A stretch of DNA of 64,000 nucleotides from Sphingobacterium sp. ML3W. Lineage in GTDB: Bacteria > Bacteroidota > Bacteroidia > Sphingobacteriales > Sphingobacteriaceae. The position numbers and the translations under genes were made by a program. Under the pieces are notes generated by a model, which saw only the letters and a list, made by a program, of their open reading frames with translations, did no database searches and had not been told where the DNA came from. The DNA is taken from positions 6,200,001-6,264,000 of the forward strand of contig NZ_CP107036.1 in assembly GCF_029542085.1 (NCBI RefSeq). Direction: 5' to 3'. Positions 1 to 7,916 of the stretch are shown one piece after another. Numbering within the stretch: the first letter of the stretch is position 1; every line of letters begins with the position of its first letter.

Positions 1-834
1 TTCCCATTTCACACCAGTTTCAGTGATCTCACTAAACATGGGAAGTCGTGTGAGTGCCCCTCGTTTTTCCATCGCCCGGATTTCTGGTGAATAAGGCAGG
101 CCAGTAACGGATACAACTGATAGCGGTGGTAACCCTTGCCGCACACGCTCCTCCACCATAGCAACCGCATTGTGACCAGCCATATCATCAAAAGGACCTT
201 CACGAAATAGTGGGGGACGTCGTGTGACCCATGTTGTTGTAGTCACTTCCGAAATCTGATCCAACAATTGGATGGCAGATATTCCGCCACCGACTATAAT
301 AACGTGCTTGTTTCTGAAATAGTCCGCTGTTTTGAAATCTTTTGTATGAAGCTGCTCTCCTTGAAATAGTGATGCCCCTGGGTAGAAAGGAATATAAGGA
401 TTCCCCCAGGTACCCGTGGCGTTAATAATGCCCGCTGCGGAAAACAAAGTTTCAGTAGTATCTATATGAAAACGTTGTCCATGCGAGGATACCTTATCAA
501 CTTTAAGTGGTCGATAAACTTCTAGTCCATACCTTTTTTCATAGAGATCGAAATAATGCGGAACAGCTATATTCGCCTGCACCTCGGTCTCATTGTTTGT
601 CAATGTTTCTTCAAATGACATACCCGGTAGGTCATGGATTTTGTTAACTGTACTTAGTGTGAGCGAAGACCAGCGAAATTGCCAAGCACCACCAGGAGCA
701 GGGGCTTCATCCAAAATAATGAAGTCCCGATTAATCTCCAATCCCAATTTCTTTAAATGATAAGCAGAAGAAAGCCCGGCTTGTCCTGCACCGATTATCG
801 CAATTTTGGTTTTGTAACGAATATTGTTTATCAT
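1..834 (-). CDS. FAD/NAD(P)-dependent oxidoreductase (flavin monooxygenase-like), 3' part cut by window edge
   Basis: The minus strand is open from the ATG at 834 to position 1 (278 codons, no stop), so the C-terminus is missing. The product has an FAD-binding GAGQAG motif at residues 15-20, an NATG motif near residue 139 typical of flavin-containing monooxygenases and related pyridine-nucleotide-disulfide oxidoreductases, and a second dinucleotide motif (VGGGIS, about 181-186) that would bind NAD(P)H. It therefore probably uses NAD(P)H to reduce FAD and oxidises a small molecule in the cytosol; the substrate is unknown. It starts 12 bp after the stop of the luciferase-like gene at 847-1869, so the two are probably one operon of two flavoenzymes. 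Confidence 0.85.
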   Translation of the reverse strand, partial: MINNIRYKTKIAIIGAGQAGLSSAYHLKKLGLEINRDFIILDEAPAPGGAWQFRWSSLTLSTVNKIHDLPGMSFEETLTNNETEVQANIAVPHYFDLYEKRYGLEVYRPLKVDKVSSHGQRFHIDTTETLFSAAGIINATGTWGNPYIPFYPGASLFQGEQLHTKDFKTADYFRNKHVIIVGGGISAIQLLDQISEVTTTTWVTRRPPLFREGPFDDMAGHNAVAMVEERVRQGLPPLSVVSVTGLPYSPEIRAMEKRGALTRLPMFSEITETGVKWE

Positions 835-846
835 CAATTAGGATAT

Positions 847-1869
847 CTAGCGCCAGCCTAACTCAGGCGCAACATGCTCCAAGATAGCCGAAAGTACATG
901 AATATTGTAATCTACACCCAAAGTGTTCGGAATAGTCAAAAGAACGGTATCAGCTTCTTGGATAGCCTCGTCCTGAGCCAACTCCTTGACGAGTTGATCA
1001 GGTTCCGCTGCATAACTACGGCCAAAAATAGCACGTTTGTCTGCTTCAATGAAGCCTATCTTGTCAGTCCGGTCTGCTTCTTGTCCAAAATAATACCTAT
1101 CTAAATCATCAACCAATGCAAAAATTGATCGACTGACAGAAACCCTGGGCTCTCCCGGATGTCCAGCTTCTTTCCAGGTTTGTTTATATAGACGTATTTG
1201 TTCAGCCTGTTGTATATGAAAAGGCTTCCCATTTTCATCGTACTTTAATGTCGAACTCTGTAAGTGCATCTTGTTTTGGGCCGCCCATACCGCTGTTGCA
1301 TTTGATGCTGCCCCCCACCAGATGCGGTCACGCAACCCTTCAGCGTGCGGTTCTAACCTAAGTAAACCAGGAGGGTTCGGAAACATCGGATAGGGGTTTG
1401 GTTCAGCAAAACCTGCTCCTTTGAGTTTTTCCAGAAATTCTAGCGCTTTTCTACGTCCCATATCAGCGTCGGTTTCACCTTCAGCGAGCTCATAACCAAA
1501 ATAACGCCATCCGTCTATTACCTGTTCAGGCGATCCTCTACTGATCCCCAATTGCAATCGGCCTTCCGAAATTAAATCGGCTGCTCCAGCATCTTCCACC
1601 ATATAAAGTGGATTTTCATAGCGCATATCAATTACTCCTGTACCTATTTCAATCGTATTGGTCTTCGCCCCAATGGCGGACAATAACGGAAAGGGAGATG
1701 CTAACTGATTGGCAAAATGATGTACACGAAAATAAGCTCCGTCTATGCCTATTTCTTCTGCTGCAACAGCTAAATCTATTGACTGAAGTAATGTGTCACT
1801 TGCTGTTTGGGTGCTATAAGCAGGGTGTTTGGACCAATGTCCAAAAGATAAAAATCCTATTTTCTTCAT
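847..1869 (-). CDS. LLM-class flavin-dependent oxidoreductase (luciferase-like)
   Basis: A 340-residue protein with the features of the bacterial luciferase-like monooxygenase family: N-terminal IGFLSFGHW strand, a GIDGAYFRVHHFANQ segment (the usual position of the WxxEHH-like motif), and IEIGTGVIDMRYENPLYMVEDAGAADLISEGRLQLGISRGSPEQ, which is the family's typical flavin/phosphate-binding core. Such enzymes use reduced FMN/F420 supplied by a partner to oxidise a substrate; the partner here could be the FAD enzyme 12 bp downstream. The gene is first in the pair and is divergent from the HD hydrolase at 2056, with about 186 bp between the starts that must hold both promoters. Substrate not predictable. 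Confidence 0.88.
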   Translation of the reverse strand: MKKIGFLSFGHWSKHPAYSTQTASDTLLQSIDLAVAAEEIGIDGAYFRVHHFANQLASPFPLLSAIGAKTNTIEIGTGVIDMRYENPLYMVEDAGAADLISEGRLQLGISRGSPEQVIDGWRYFGYELAEGETDADMGRRKALEFLEKLKGAGFAEPNPYPMFPNPPGLLRLEPHAEGLRDRIWWGAASNATAVWAAQNKMHLQSSTLKYDENGKPFHIQQAEQIRLYKQTWKEAGHPGEPRVSVSRSIFALVDDLDRYYFGQEADRTDKIGFIEADKRAIFGRSYAAEPDQLVKELAQDEAIQEADTVLLTIPNTLGVDYNIHVLSAILEHVAPELGWR

Positions 1870-2055
1870 TCGTTGGGAAGAGATTTGATGTTTATCAAAT
1901 TTAATAAATCTATGCTGACCTGTGCCCCTTGGTTTGTCCTATAGATGTCAATAAAATAACAATTAGAATAGTTGTTCTCTAATTGCCATTTGGCAATTGG
2001 GGAAGAGTATAAAAGCCCTAACTTTGTGTATTGCTTGTACGATAATATATTGATT

Positions 2056-2649
2056 ATGGCGCCCGAAAAATTGTTGAAACAGATTGATTTTATCAAGGAG
2101 ATTGATAAGTTGAAATACATCCAGCGAAGGACTAAGCTTTTTAATAGCGATCGTTGTGAGAATGATGCTGAACACAGCTGGCATTTGGCGCTGATGGCTA
2201 TTGTTTTAGCTGAGCATGCTGACGAGTCTATTGACCTTCTGAAGGTTGTTAAGATGGTATTGATACATGACATTGTGGAAATTGATGCTGGCGATATCTT
2301 TATCTATGATAACGAAAATGCACATTGTAATACTGAGGAAGAACGATTAGCCGCCAAACGAATATTTGGAATCCTGCCGGAGCAGCAGGCAGATGACCTC
2401 ATTTCGATCTGGGAGGAGTTTGAGGCTGGGGAGACTCGCGAAGCACGGTTTGCGAAAGCAATGGACCGATTGGAACCACTGTTGCAGAATAGTTCCAATA
2501 ATGGGGGAACCTGGAATGAACCTGGTGTAAACTATAATAAGGTGTACGCAAAAAAGAGTGTGATCAAAGATGGTTCGGGCGTATTATGGGAATATGCCGA
2601 AAGTTTAATTGATGATGGTGTAAAAAAGGGAATTTTGAAGAAAAGTTGA
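2056..2649 (+). CDS. HD-domain hydrolase (YfbR/HDDC2-like)
   Basis: A 197-residue HD phosphohydrolase. The metal ligands can be seen: NDAEHSWH (His40), LIHDIVEIDAGD (His71-Asp72, Glu75 and Asp77) and AKAMDRLEP (Asp near 137). This arrangement is that of 5'-deoxynucleotidase YfbR and the eukaryotic HDDC2 family, so a nucleotide or related phosphate ester is a plausible substrate. I chose the ATG at 2056 because homology-like sequence starts there; an in-frame ATG at 1972 would add 28 residues without family character. Monocistronic as far as can be seen. Confidence 0.82.
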   Translation: MAPEKLLKQIDFIKEIDKLKYIQRRTKLFNSDRCENDAEHSWHLALMAIVLAEHADESIDLLKVVKMVLIHDIVEIDAGDIFIYDNENAHCNTEEERLAAKRIFGILPEQQADDLISIWEEFEAGETREARFAKAMDRLEPLLQNSSNNGGTWNEPGVNYNKVYAKKSVIKDGSGVLWEYAESLIDDGVKKGILKKS

Positions 2650-2911
2650 TTTTATAACTGCGGAAATCTACCCATTGACAATAGGGCTTATTTATCTTAA
2701 AGTCTTGGTATATTTTTGCAATCACCATTTAATTCAGTAGCACAACTTTACTTGACAAAAAGTATTTTCAATAGTCGACGGTTCCTTTCCGTATTCAAAC
2801 GAATATTAAATCAACACTGACGAATTGTAAACCTGAGATTACGTTAAGGATTATTTTATATACATTTATTTTGCAATTAGATAAGTATTATATAAAATCT
2901 AAAACCAGTAT

Positions 2912-3574
2912 ATGGACACGATACAATTTGGCAAATTTGAGCACGACCGTACAATTATTGATAAGTATGTGAAAAGTTCTGCCTTTGGGAAGAACAGGCT
3001 TGTCTATGCACCTTTGATTATTGGTATAGGATTACTCTGTTTTCTCGCATTTGCTATTTTTGAAGGACTGGTCGAAACCATTGGTATAGGTGTCATTAGT
3101 ATCTTGTCCGCCATTGTGGTTGTCTGCTTTATTTTGGTAGCAGTTATTAATCGCTCTGCACATAAAAAGCTTTATGAAGAGACTAAGACGGCGCCTGTAT
3201 GTCTCGCAAAGAAAGTCTACGGGAATGATGCGCAAAATATCTACTACTGTATCTATAGTACTGGAGAGACGAGACATGACAGCTCCTTTATTAATAAAAT
3301 CGCTGAAAAGATTTTTGCTATTCCAACGAATACCAATGACAAGATAGATAAGGAAATTCTGGATCTTTTCAAGATAGATTTTGTAAAACCTGGAGAATTT
3401 GCGAAGAAACTTCCGTTGGCATTTACAGATGGGGTAGCGGTTTGGAGACGACAATTTGCTTTAGGCAATTTGCCAAAAGATGCCCAGCAAAAGATCGAAG
3501 ATAATGACAGGCAGTTTTGTGTGGTAGCGATTGTTCCTGAAAATCCACGTATACTTACAGAACAGTTTTCTTAA
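2912..3574 (+). CDS. Hypothetical membrane protein, two transmembrane segments
   Basis: A 220-residue protein I do not recognise. A charged N-terminal stretch of about 30 residues is followed by two closely spaced hydrophobic segments (about residues 33-50 and 56-77), then a soluble part of about 140 residues containing one Cys pair region (YYCIYSTGET) and many charged residues. It ends in a strong hairpin terminator at 3603. It reads like a Bacteroidota-specific membrane-anchored protein with a cytosolic domain. No function is assigned. Confidence 0.7.
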   Translation: MDTIQFGKFEHDRTIIDKYVKSSAFGKNRLVYAPLIIGIGLLCFLAFAIFEGLVETIGIGVISILSAIVVVCFILVAVINRSAHKKLYEETKTAPVCLAKKVYGNDAQNIYYCIYSTGETRHDSSFINKIAEKIFAIPTNTNDKIDKEILDLFKIDFVKPGEFAKKLPLAFTDGVAVWRRQFALGNLPKDAQQKIEDNDRQFCVVAIVPENPRILTEQFS

Positions 3575-3602
3575 GAAGCCATTTAAATCAATATACTAAC
3601 TG

Positions 3603-3631
3603 AGCCACATTTTGTCAAATGTGGCTTTTTT
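3603..3631 (+). terminator. Rho-independent terminator, AGCCACATTT family
   Basis: Perfect 10-bp inverted repeat (AGCCACATTT / AAATGTGGCT) with a TGTC loop followed by six T. It lies 28 bp after the stop at 3574. The arm sequence is nearly the same as that of hairpins at 14350, 18080, 34695, 47586 and 49791. Confidence 0.9.
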
Positions 3632-3669
3632 GTTTTAATGCTTAATGTGTATTAAAAGGAAAAAAGAGA

Positions 3670-3957
3670 TTGTTTACCGACCGAAATCCGCTTTTTACCG
3701 AAAATATATGGGATAAGAGCTCCATATTTGGGAAATTGGGCCATCATAATTTAACTGCTATAGGTATGGTACATTTCTTTAATGCGTTGATCATTTTGTT
3801 GTTTTTTATGGTTTTAGCTTTGTTTTCGAATATCGAGACAAAAAAACATAATGAAGTGTTCACTGTTGCTCTACAAGTCTATCCTACAGATTCAGTAGGT
3901 ACATCTGACAAAAGGGAACTGACCGATTTACAACGCTTATCAATCGATAAGCAGTGA
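3670..3957 (+). CDS. Possible small membrane protein (95 aa, TTG start)
   Basis: An open frame from a TTG at 3670. The product has one strong hydrophobic segment (about residues 37-52, NALIILLFFMVLALFSN). Its N-terminal WDKSSIFGK resembles VKSSAFGK near the start of the preceding 220-residue protein, so it may be a truncated relative. An ATG at 3766 would leave a shorter protein that still contains the membrane segment. There is no known family and the start is doubtful. Confidence 0.35.
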   Translation: MFTDRNPLFTENIWDKSSIFGKLGHHNLTAIGMVHFFNALIILLFFMVLALFSNIETKKHNEVFTVALQVYPTDSVGTSDKRELTDLQRLSIDKQ

Positions 3958-4049
3958 TATGGTCTAAAGGGGTAGGCGATGGGGTATTTTATGCTTCAAG
4001 TCTAGAAAGGAAAACTAAATTTTTATAAATTTAAGTGAGATCTAATGCA

Positions 4050-4271
4050 ATGAAAAGGGTTGAGATATTTAAAACGAATGTCAATAAATATAGGGAAGCG
4101 CAACAAATCGTTGTGACGCTTCTACAGCTGTTTTCCTCCTATAAAGTTAACTTTGATCTTGACGACGAAGAGCGAATTTTGAGGATTGAATCTTCACAAT
4201 CGGATATTGAGATAAGTGGGATTGTCAAACAGATGCTTGATTGGGGCTACCAATGTGAACGTATAGAATAA
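4050..4271 (+). CDS. Small hypothetical protein, HMA-like fold suspected
   Basis: A 73-residue protein starting MKRVEIFKTNV. The alternation of a strand, an amphipathic helix (EAQQIVVTLLQLFSS), two short strands (KVNFDLDDEERILRIES) and a second helix (EISGIVKQMLDWGYQ) is that of the ferredoxin-like, heavy-metal-associated fold, but it has no CxxC, so it would not bind metal in the classical way. An in-frame GTG at 4035 is an alternative start. Function unknown. Confidence 0.6.
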   Translation: MKRVEIFKTNVNKYREAQQIVVTLLQLFSSYKVNFDLDDEERILRIESSQSDIEISGIVKQMLDWGYQCERIE

Positions 4272-4457
4272 CGATGAGCGTCCACGATAGTGGAATCAGC
4301 TATAAATGAAATGGGGCTCGGTACAGAATAATAAAAAATGTTTTTTTTGTTAATTATTACACTTACTTTCGATTCCAGTATCTTTCCTCCAGACAAAGTT
4401 TCTATACCAAAATGAAGCTCTCTATGATGAAGACTTTTTAATAACATCGAGTTCGAA

Positions 4458-5318
4458 ATGAAATATTGTAAAAACATCATTCTTTTTATAGCCATAATTT
4501 ATAGCTGTATCTCTTTTGCGCAAACCAAAAGTAATGTACTTTCTAGCTGTCAATCAGAGGTACTTCATTCTAATATTTTAAATGAAAATCGGACGATCAA
4601 TATCTTTCTTCCTAATAATTATCAGGCCAACGATACGGTAACTTACCCTGTCATCTATGTCTTGGATGGAGGTATGGAAGAAGACTTTTTTCATATTGCG
4701 GGAATTGTTCGTTTTGATACACAACCTTGGATTGCAAGATTCCCCAATAGTATTGTTGTCGGAATCGAGGGAAATACCCGAAAACGTGATTTTACTTTCG
4801 CTGTTCCAAACGTTGATTTCCTAGTGAAAGAAGGTTTTCAAAAAAGCAGTTTTCCTACCTATGGCGGATCCGAAAAATACACGGCTTTTCTAAAGGATGA
4901 ATTACTGCCCTACGTCAGTAAAAATTATAAGGTAAACACACAACGGACGGTTATTGGAGAATCGCTAGCTGGGCTTTTCTCAGCAGAATTATTACTTAAA
5001 CAACCTGATCTCTTTGATAATTATATTATTGTCAGTCCGAGTCTGTGGTGGGGACAGCAGGAGCTATTGAAAAATACCGAAAAGCTATTGGAGACTAATT
5101 TGAGAAAAAAAGTGCGTGTATATCTGGGAGTACCCAATAGGGATGAAGATATTAGAATGTACCAGGATGCTGAAGCGTTTTATAAAGTTATCCGTAACAA
5201 TAAGAAGATGGATGTTATTTTTGATTATATGCCTGAAGAATTACATTCAACAGTTATCCATCAAGCTGTGTATAATGCTTTCAAGAGATTATATCCAAAA
5301 ACAGCCTATTCTAAGTAG
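4458..5318 (+). CDS. Secreted esterase of the Fes/esterase D alpha/beta-hydrolase family
   Basis: A 286-residue protein with a signal peptide (cleavage after about residue 21, ISFAQ). It has the putative-esterase fold: PVIYVLDGG near residue 64, the nucleophile elbow GESLAG with Ser169, PSLWWG after the elbow, and a late His (ELHST) that completes the triad. Enzymes of this family hydrolyse S-formylglutathione, ferric siderophore esters or acyl esters; a periplasmic esterase, perhaps siderophore-related, is the likely meaning, but no siderophore gene is adjacent. It converges with the efflux gene at 5353. Confidence 0.83.
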   Translation: MKYCKNIILFIAIIYSCISFAQTKSNVLSSCQSEVLHSNILNENRTINIFLPNNYQANDTVTYPVIYVLDGGMEEDFFHIAGIVRFDTQPWIARFPNSIVVGIEGNTRKRDFTFAVPNVDFLVKEGFQKSSFPTYGGSEKYTAFLKDELLPYVSKNYKVNTQRTVIGESLAGLFSAELLLKQPDLFDNYIIVSPSLWWGQQELLKNTEKLLETNLRKKVRVYLGVPNRDEDIRMYQDAEAFYKVIRNNKKMDVIFDYMPEELHSTVIHQAVYNAFKRLYPKTAYSK

Positions 5319-5352
5319 TTCTCCTGATGTTTTTTGTCTGACTAACCTTAGC

Positions 5353-6564
5353 TTAATGAACTGTTTGTCCATTATTATCTTTTCGTAGTTTCCACATGTA
5401 CATGATAATTAAGGTCAATAACACGGAAAAAATAAAATAACGCCAAGCTAATCCATTCTGTGTGGTTACTTTGCCGCTAATGGCCACAATAAAGTTGGAC
5501 AGTGATGTCACAATGTAAACCATTCCACCCATTAGGCCGCCTGCGGTGCCTGCATGTTTTGGGAAAAATAACATGCTGTTGGTGAAAAAGCTCGTAAATA
5601 AAACACCTGAAATAATATGAATAAAAAATGCAAAGCCAACCATGATATATAGGCTTTGCTGGAACATACTCACTACGATTAAAGCGACAATAAGTGATGC
5701 CTGGAATAGAACAGGAGCTATGATCCGAGGGACGAAATCAAGATGCATACGCTTTTTCGTAACAAACCCACCAATCATCCATGAAAAACCCAGTATCAAT
5801 GTACAGTAACCAATTGTGACGGATGAAAAGTGAAATGTATTTTCAATAATAAATGGCCCCGTCATATTGAATAGCATGACAATGGAGTAACTAAACCCCA
5901 GTACCAGGATGCCCAATATAAAAAGCTTGTTTTGTAACATCATTTTATATAGGTTGAGATTGTCCCTTGTGTTAATCTTTTTCTTTTCGGCAATACTTTC
6001 CCCACTGTACAACACTTCAAACAATAATAAGGCACCCGCGTAGAAAGCAAGAAAATAAAAATTAGCCTGCCAATCGAATAGTTTTTCAAGATAACCCCCT
6101 AAAAAAGGCGCTAGTATTGGGCCACATGACCAGACGATGGTAAAATAGCTTAGGTAATTTTTTAACCGATCACCTGCATATAGATCGACGAAAAGTGCGC
6201 GTGTAGCCACCACCAAAATAGATATGGCTATACCTTGCACTACTCTTAATAAACAAATAAGTAACACGCTGTGTGTATGCGTTATCAATAAGCTGCTTAT
6301 TATCAGAAGCGTTAATGCCAGAAGCTTCGGGCGATATCGGCCTATACTGTCAAGAATATTGCCTATAAATAACTGGGAAATGCCATAGCTCAATAGGTAA
6401 CTGGTCAATGTTAATTGAATATCTCGTTCGTGAACAAGTAGACTTTTGGCCATTGCCGGAAACGAAGGTAGATAGATATCTGTTACAAATCCTGAAAGGG
6501 GCATGGATACAAATGCCATGAATGTTACTAACCTGATGCGTTGCGAAGATGCTTCTTTTAACAT
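5353..6564 (-). CDS. MFS multidrug efflux transporter, Bcr/CflA type
   Basis: A 403-residue inner-membrane protein with twelve hydrophobic segments. The N-terminal SGFVTDIYLPSFPAMAKSLLV motif is the DxYLPxxP signature of the Bcr/CflA drug-resistance branch, followed by GxxxDxxGR-like loop NILDSIGRYRPK. It should export small organic compounds by proton antiport. It lies 87 bp downstream of an AraC regulator on the same strand, which suggests substrate-responsive control by that regulator. Confidence 0.88.
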   Translation of the reverse strand: MLKEASSQRIRLVTFMAFVSMPLSGFVTDIYLPSFPAMAKSLLVHERDIQLTLTSYLLSYGISQLFIGNILDSIGRYRPKLLALTLLIISSLLITHTHSVLLICLLRVVQGIAISILVVATRALFVDLYAGDRLKNYLSYFTIVWSCGPILAPFLGGYLEKLFDWQANFYFLAFYAGALLLFEVLYSGESIAEKKKINTRDNLNLYKMMLQNKLFILGILVLGFSYSIVMLFNMTGPFIIENTFHFSSVTIGYCTLILGFSWMIGGFVTKKRMHLDFVPRIIAPVLFQASLIVALIVVSMFQQSLYIMVGFAFFIHIISGVLFTSFFTNSMLFFPKHAGTAGGLMGGMVYIVTSLSNFIVAISGKVTTQNGLAWRYFIFSVLLTLIIMYMWKLRKDNNGQTVH

Positions 6565-6651
6565 TTTTACTCTTTTTTGTTAAACAAAACTAGAGACTTT
6601 TTGGCTAATACCGATGCTATCTGACAAAGTAAAAATTACGAAAATCAAATA

Positions 6652-7569
6652 TTATTTGTTTTTCTGTCTAAACTTGAGGGGAGATGTCTCTGCATTTTTC
6701 TTAAAGAAGTTGTTGAAATGAGCTGGTTCATCAAACCCAAGGGTATAACCAATCTCAGCGACATTCCAATCTGTATAGATCAATAGATTTTTGGCCTCCT
6801 CATAGATTTTTTGTTTGATGATCTGTGTAGTTGTCTGATTCGTGACCGATTTGACAGAGGCATTGAGATGATTGACATGTACATTGAGCTTTGCCGCAAA
6901 ATCGGCTGCGGTATGTAATGCAAGTGGGTAGGCGGGAGAATCCAATGGAAATTGTTTGTGAAGTAATTCATCAAACAAACGATACATCCGGACGCTACCC
7001 GATTGATCTTGCAACTCTACATCTTCCATTCTCCACTCTAAGGCCAGATGAAGGATTGCTGCCAAATTGCTTTTGATTGCACTACAACGAAGAGGGTAAC
7101 TGGAATTATTCAACCGGAACATGTTATCGAATAATGTTGTAATCAAATGCAGCTGTCCTTCATCTAAAAAGACGATGGGTTTACTCCATTCTTTAAATAG
7201 CGATGTCTTTTTAAATGGCTCAAATGTCTGGCTTCCTGAAAAGAATTCTTGATTGAAAAGGCAAAAATATCCTTCTTGTTTGCTCGTGTCACATATCCAT
7301 GTATAAGGAATATTTAATGCAGGTAAAAACAGGGCCGGCCGATCGATATATAATTCATGTTGACCATATTTGAACCATCCTTTGCCTAAGATGAGGCTGA
7401 TTTTGTAAAAGTCACGTCTGTTGTATGGTGTTTTAAAATCACAGTATTTGCGTGGCGAAATATTAAAATGTGATTTTCCGAGTTCAACATCTAGTATATC
7501 CCCGCTATTTGTATGGAGATGGCTTAATCGTTTATAGTAATCCTGTAAAGTTTCCAGTGTTTCGCTCAT
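6652..7569 (-). CDS. AraC-family transcriptional regulator
   Basis: A 305-residue protein with a cupin-like N-terminal sensing region and a C-terminal AraC/XylS domain with two helix-turn-helix motifs (about residues 215-303). It includes AADFAAKLNVHVNHLNASVKSVT and the family signature IYTDWNVAEIGYTLGFDEPAHFNNFFKKNAETSPLKFR. It precedes the efflux gene at 5353-6564 on the same strand and probably controls it. Effector unknown. Confidence 0.9.
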   Translation of the reverse strand: MSETLETLQDYYKRLSHLHTNSGDILDVELGKSHFNISPRKYCDFKTPYNRRDFYKISLILGKGWFKYGQHELYIDRPALFLPALNIPYTWICDTSKQEGYFCLFNQEFFSGSQTFEPFKKTSLFKEWSKPIVFLDEGQLHLITTLFDNMFRLNNSSYPLRCSAIKSNLAAILHLALEWRMEDVELQDQSGSVRMYRLFDELLHKQFPLDSPAYPLALHTAADFAAKLNVHVNHLNASVKSVTNQTTTQIIKQKIYEEAKNLLIYTDWNVAEIGYTLGFDEPAHFNNFFKKNAETSPLKFRQKNK

Positions 7570-7916
7570 GATTATGCAAAGTTACAAAAATCAAATGTAA
7601 TACGAGCTCTCTATAATAACCTCTTTTTTCTAGAGCTCCTATTGTATAAAGGGGTACAATTCATTTGACTATGGTCCTTTTGACAGACAAATTGATTTGA
7701 ATTAATCTTTCAAAGAATGATTGGACGGACGTAAAAATAATATTCCAAACTAAGGGCTTCTTAAAATACCTGTTAAATAGATAAGTTTTTAGACTATGAA
7801 TAAAATGTTTAAGATGACAATTGTTTGTTGCGCATATTGTTCTCTTCCAAAATTGAGATAAGTCTGTTACTCCATTTATATTCTTATCTTAACCCAGATC
7901 TGAGATAGATTAGGTA
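7570..7916. other. Intergenic region with one inverted repeat
   Basis: Holds the start-proximal region of the AraC gene and the downstream end of the rhamnosidase gene. A perfect inverted repeat GAGCTCT (7604-7610) / AGAGCTC (7632-7638), centre to centre 28 bp, lies 35-70 bp upstream of the AraC start and could be an autoregulatory site or part of the leader. No further gene is seen. Confidence 0.4.
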
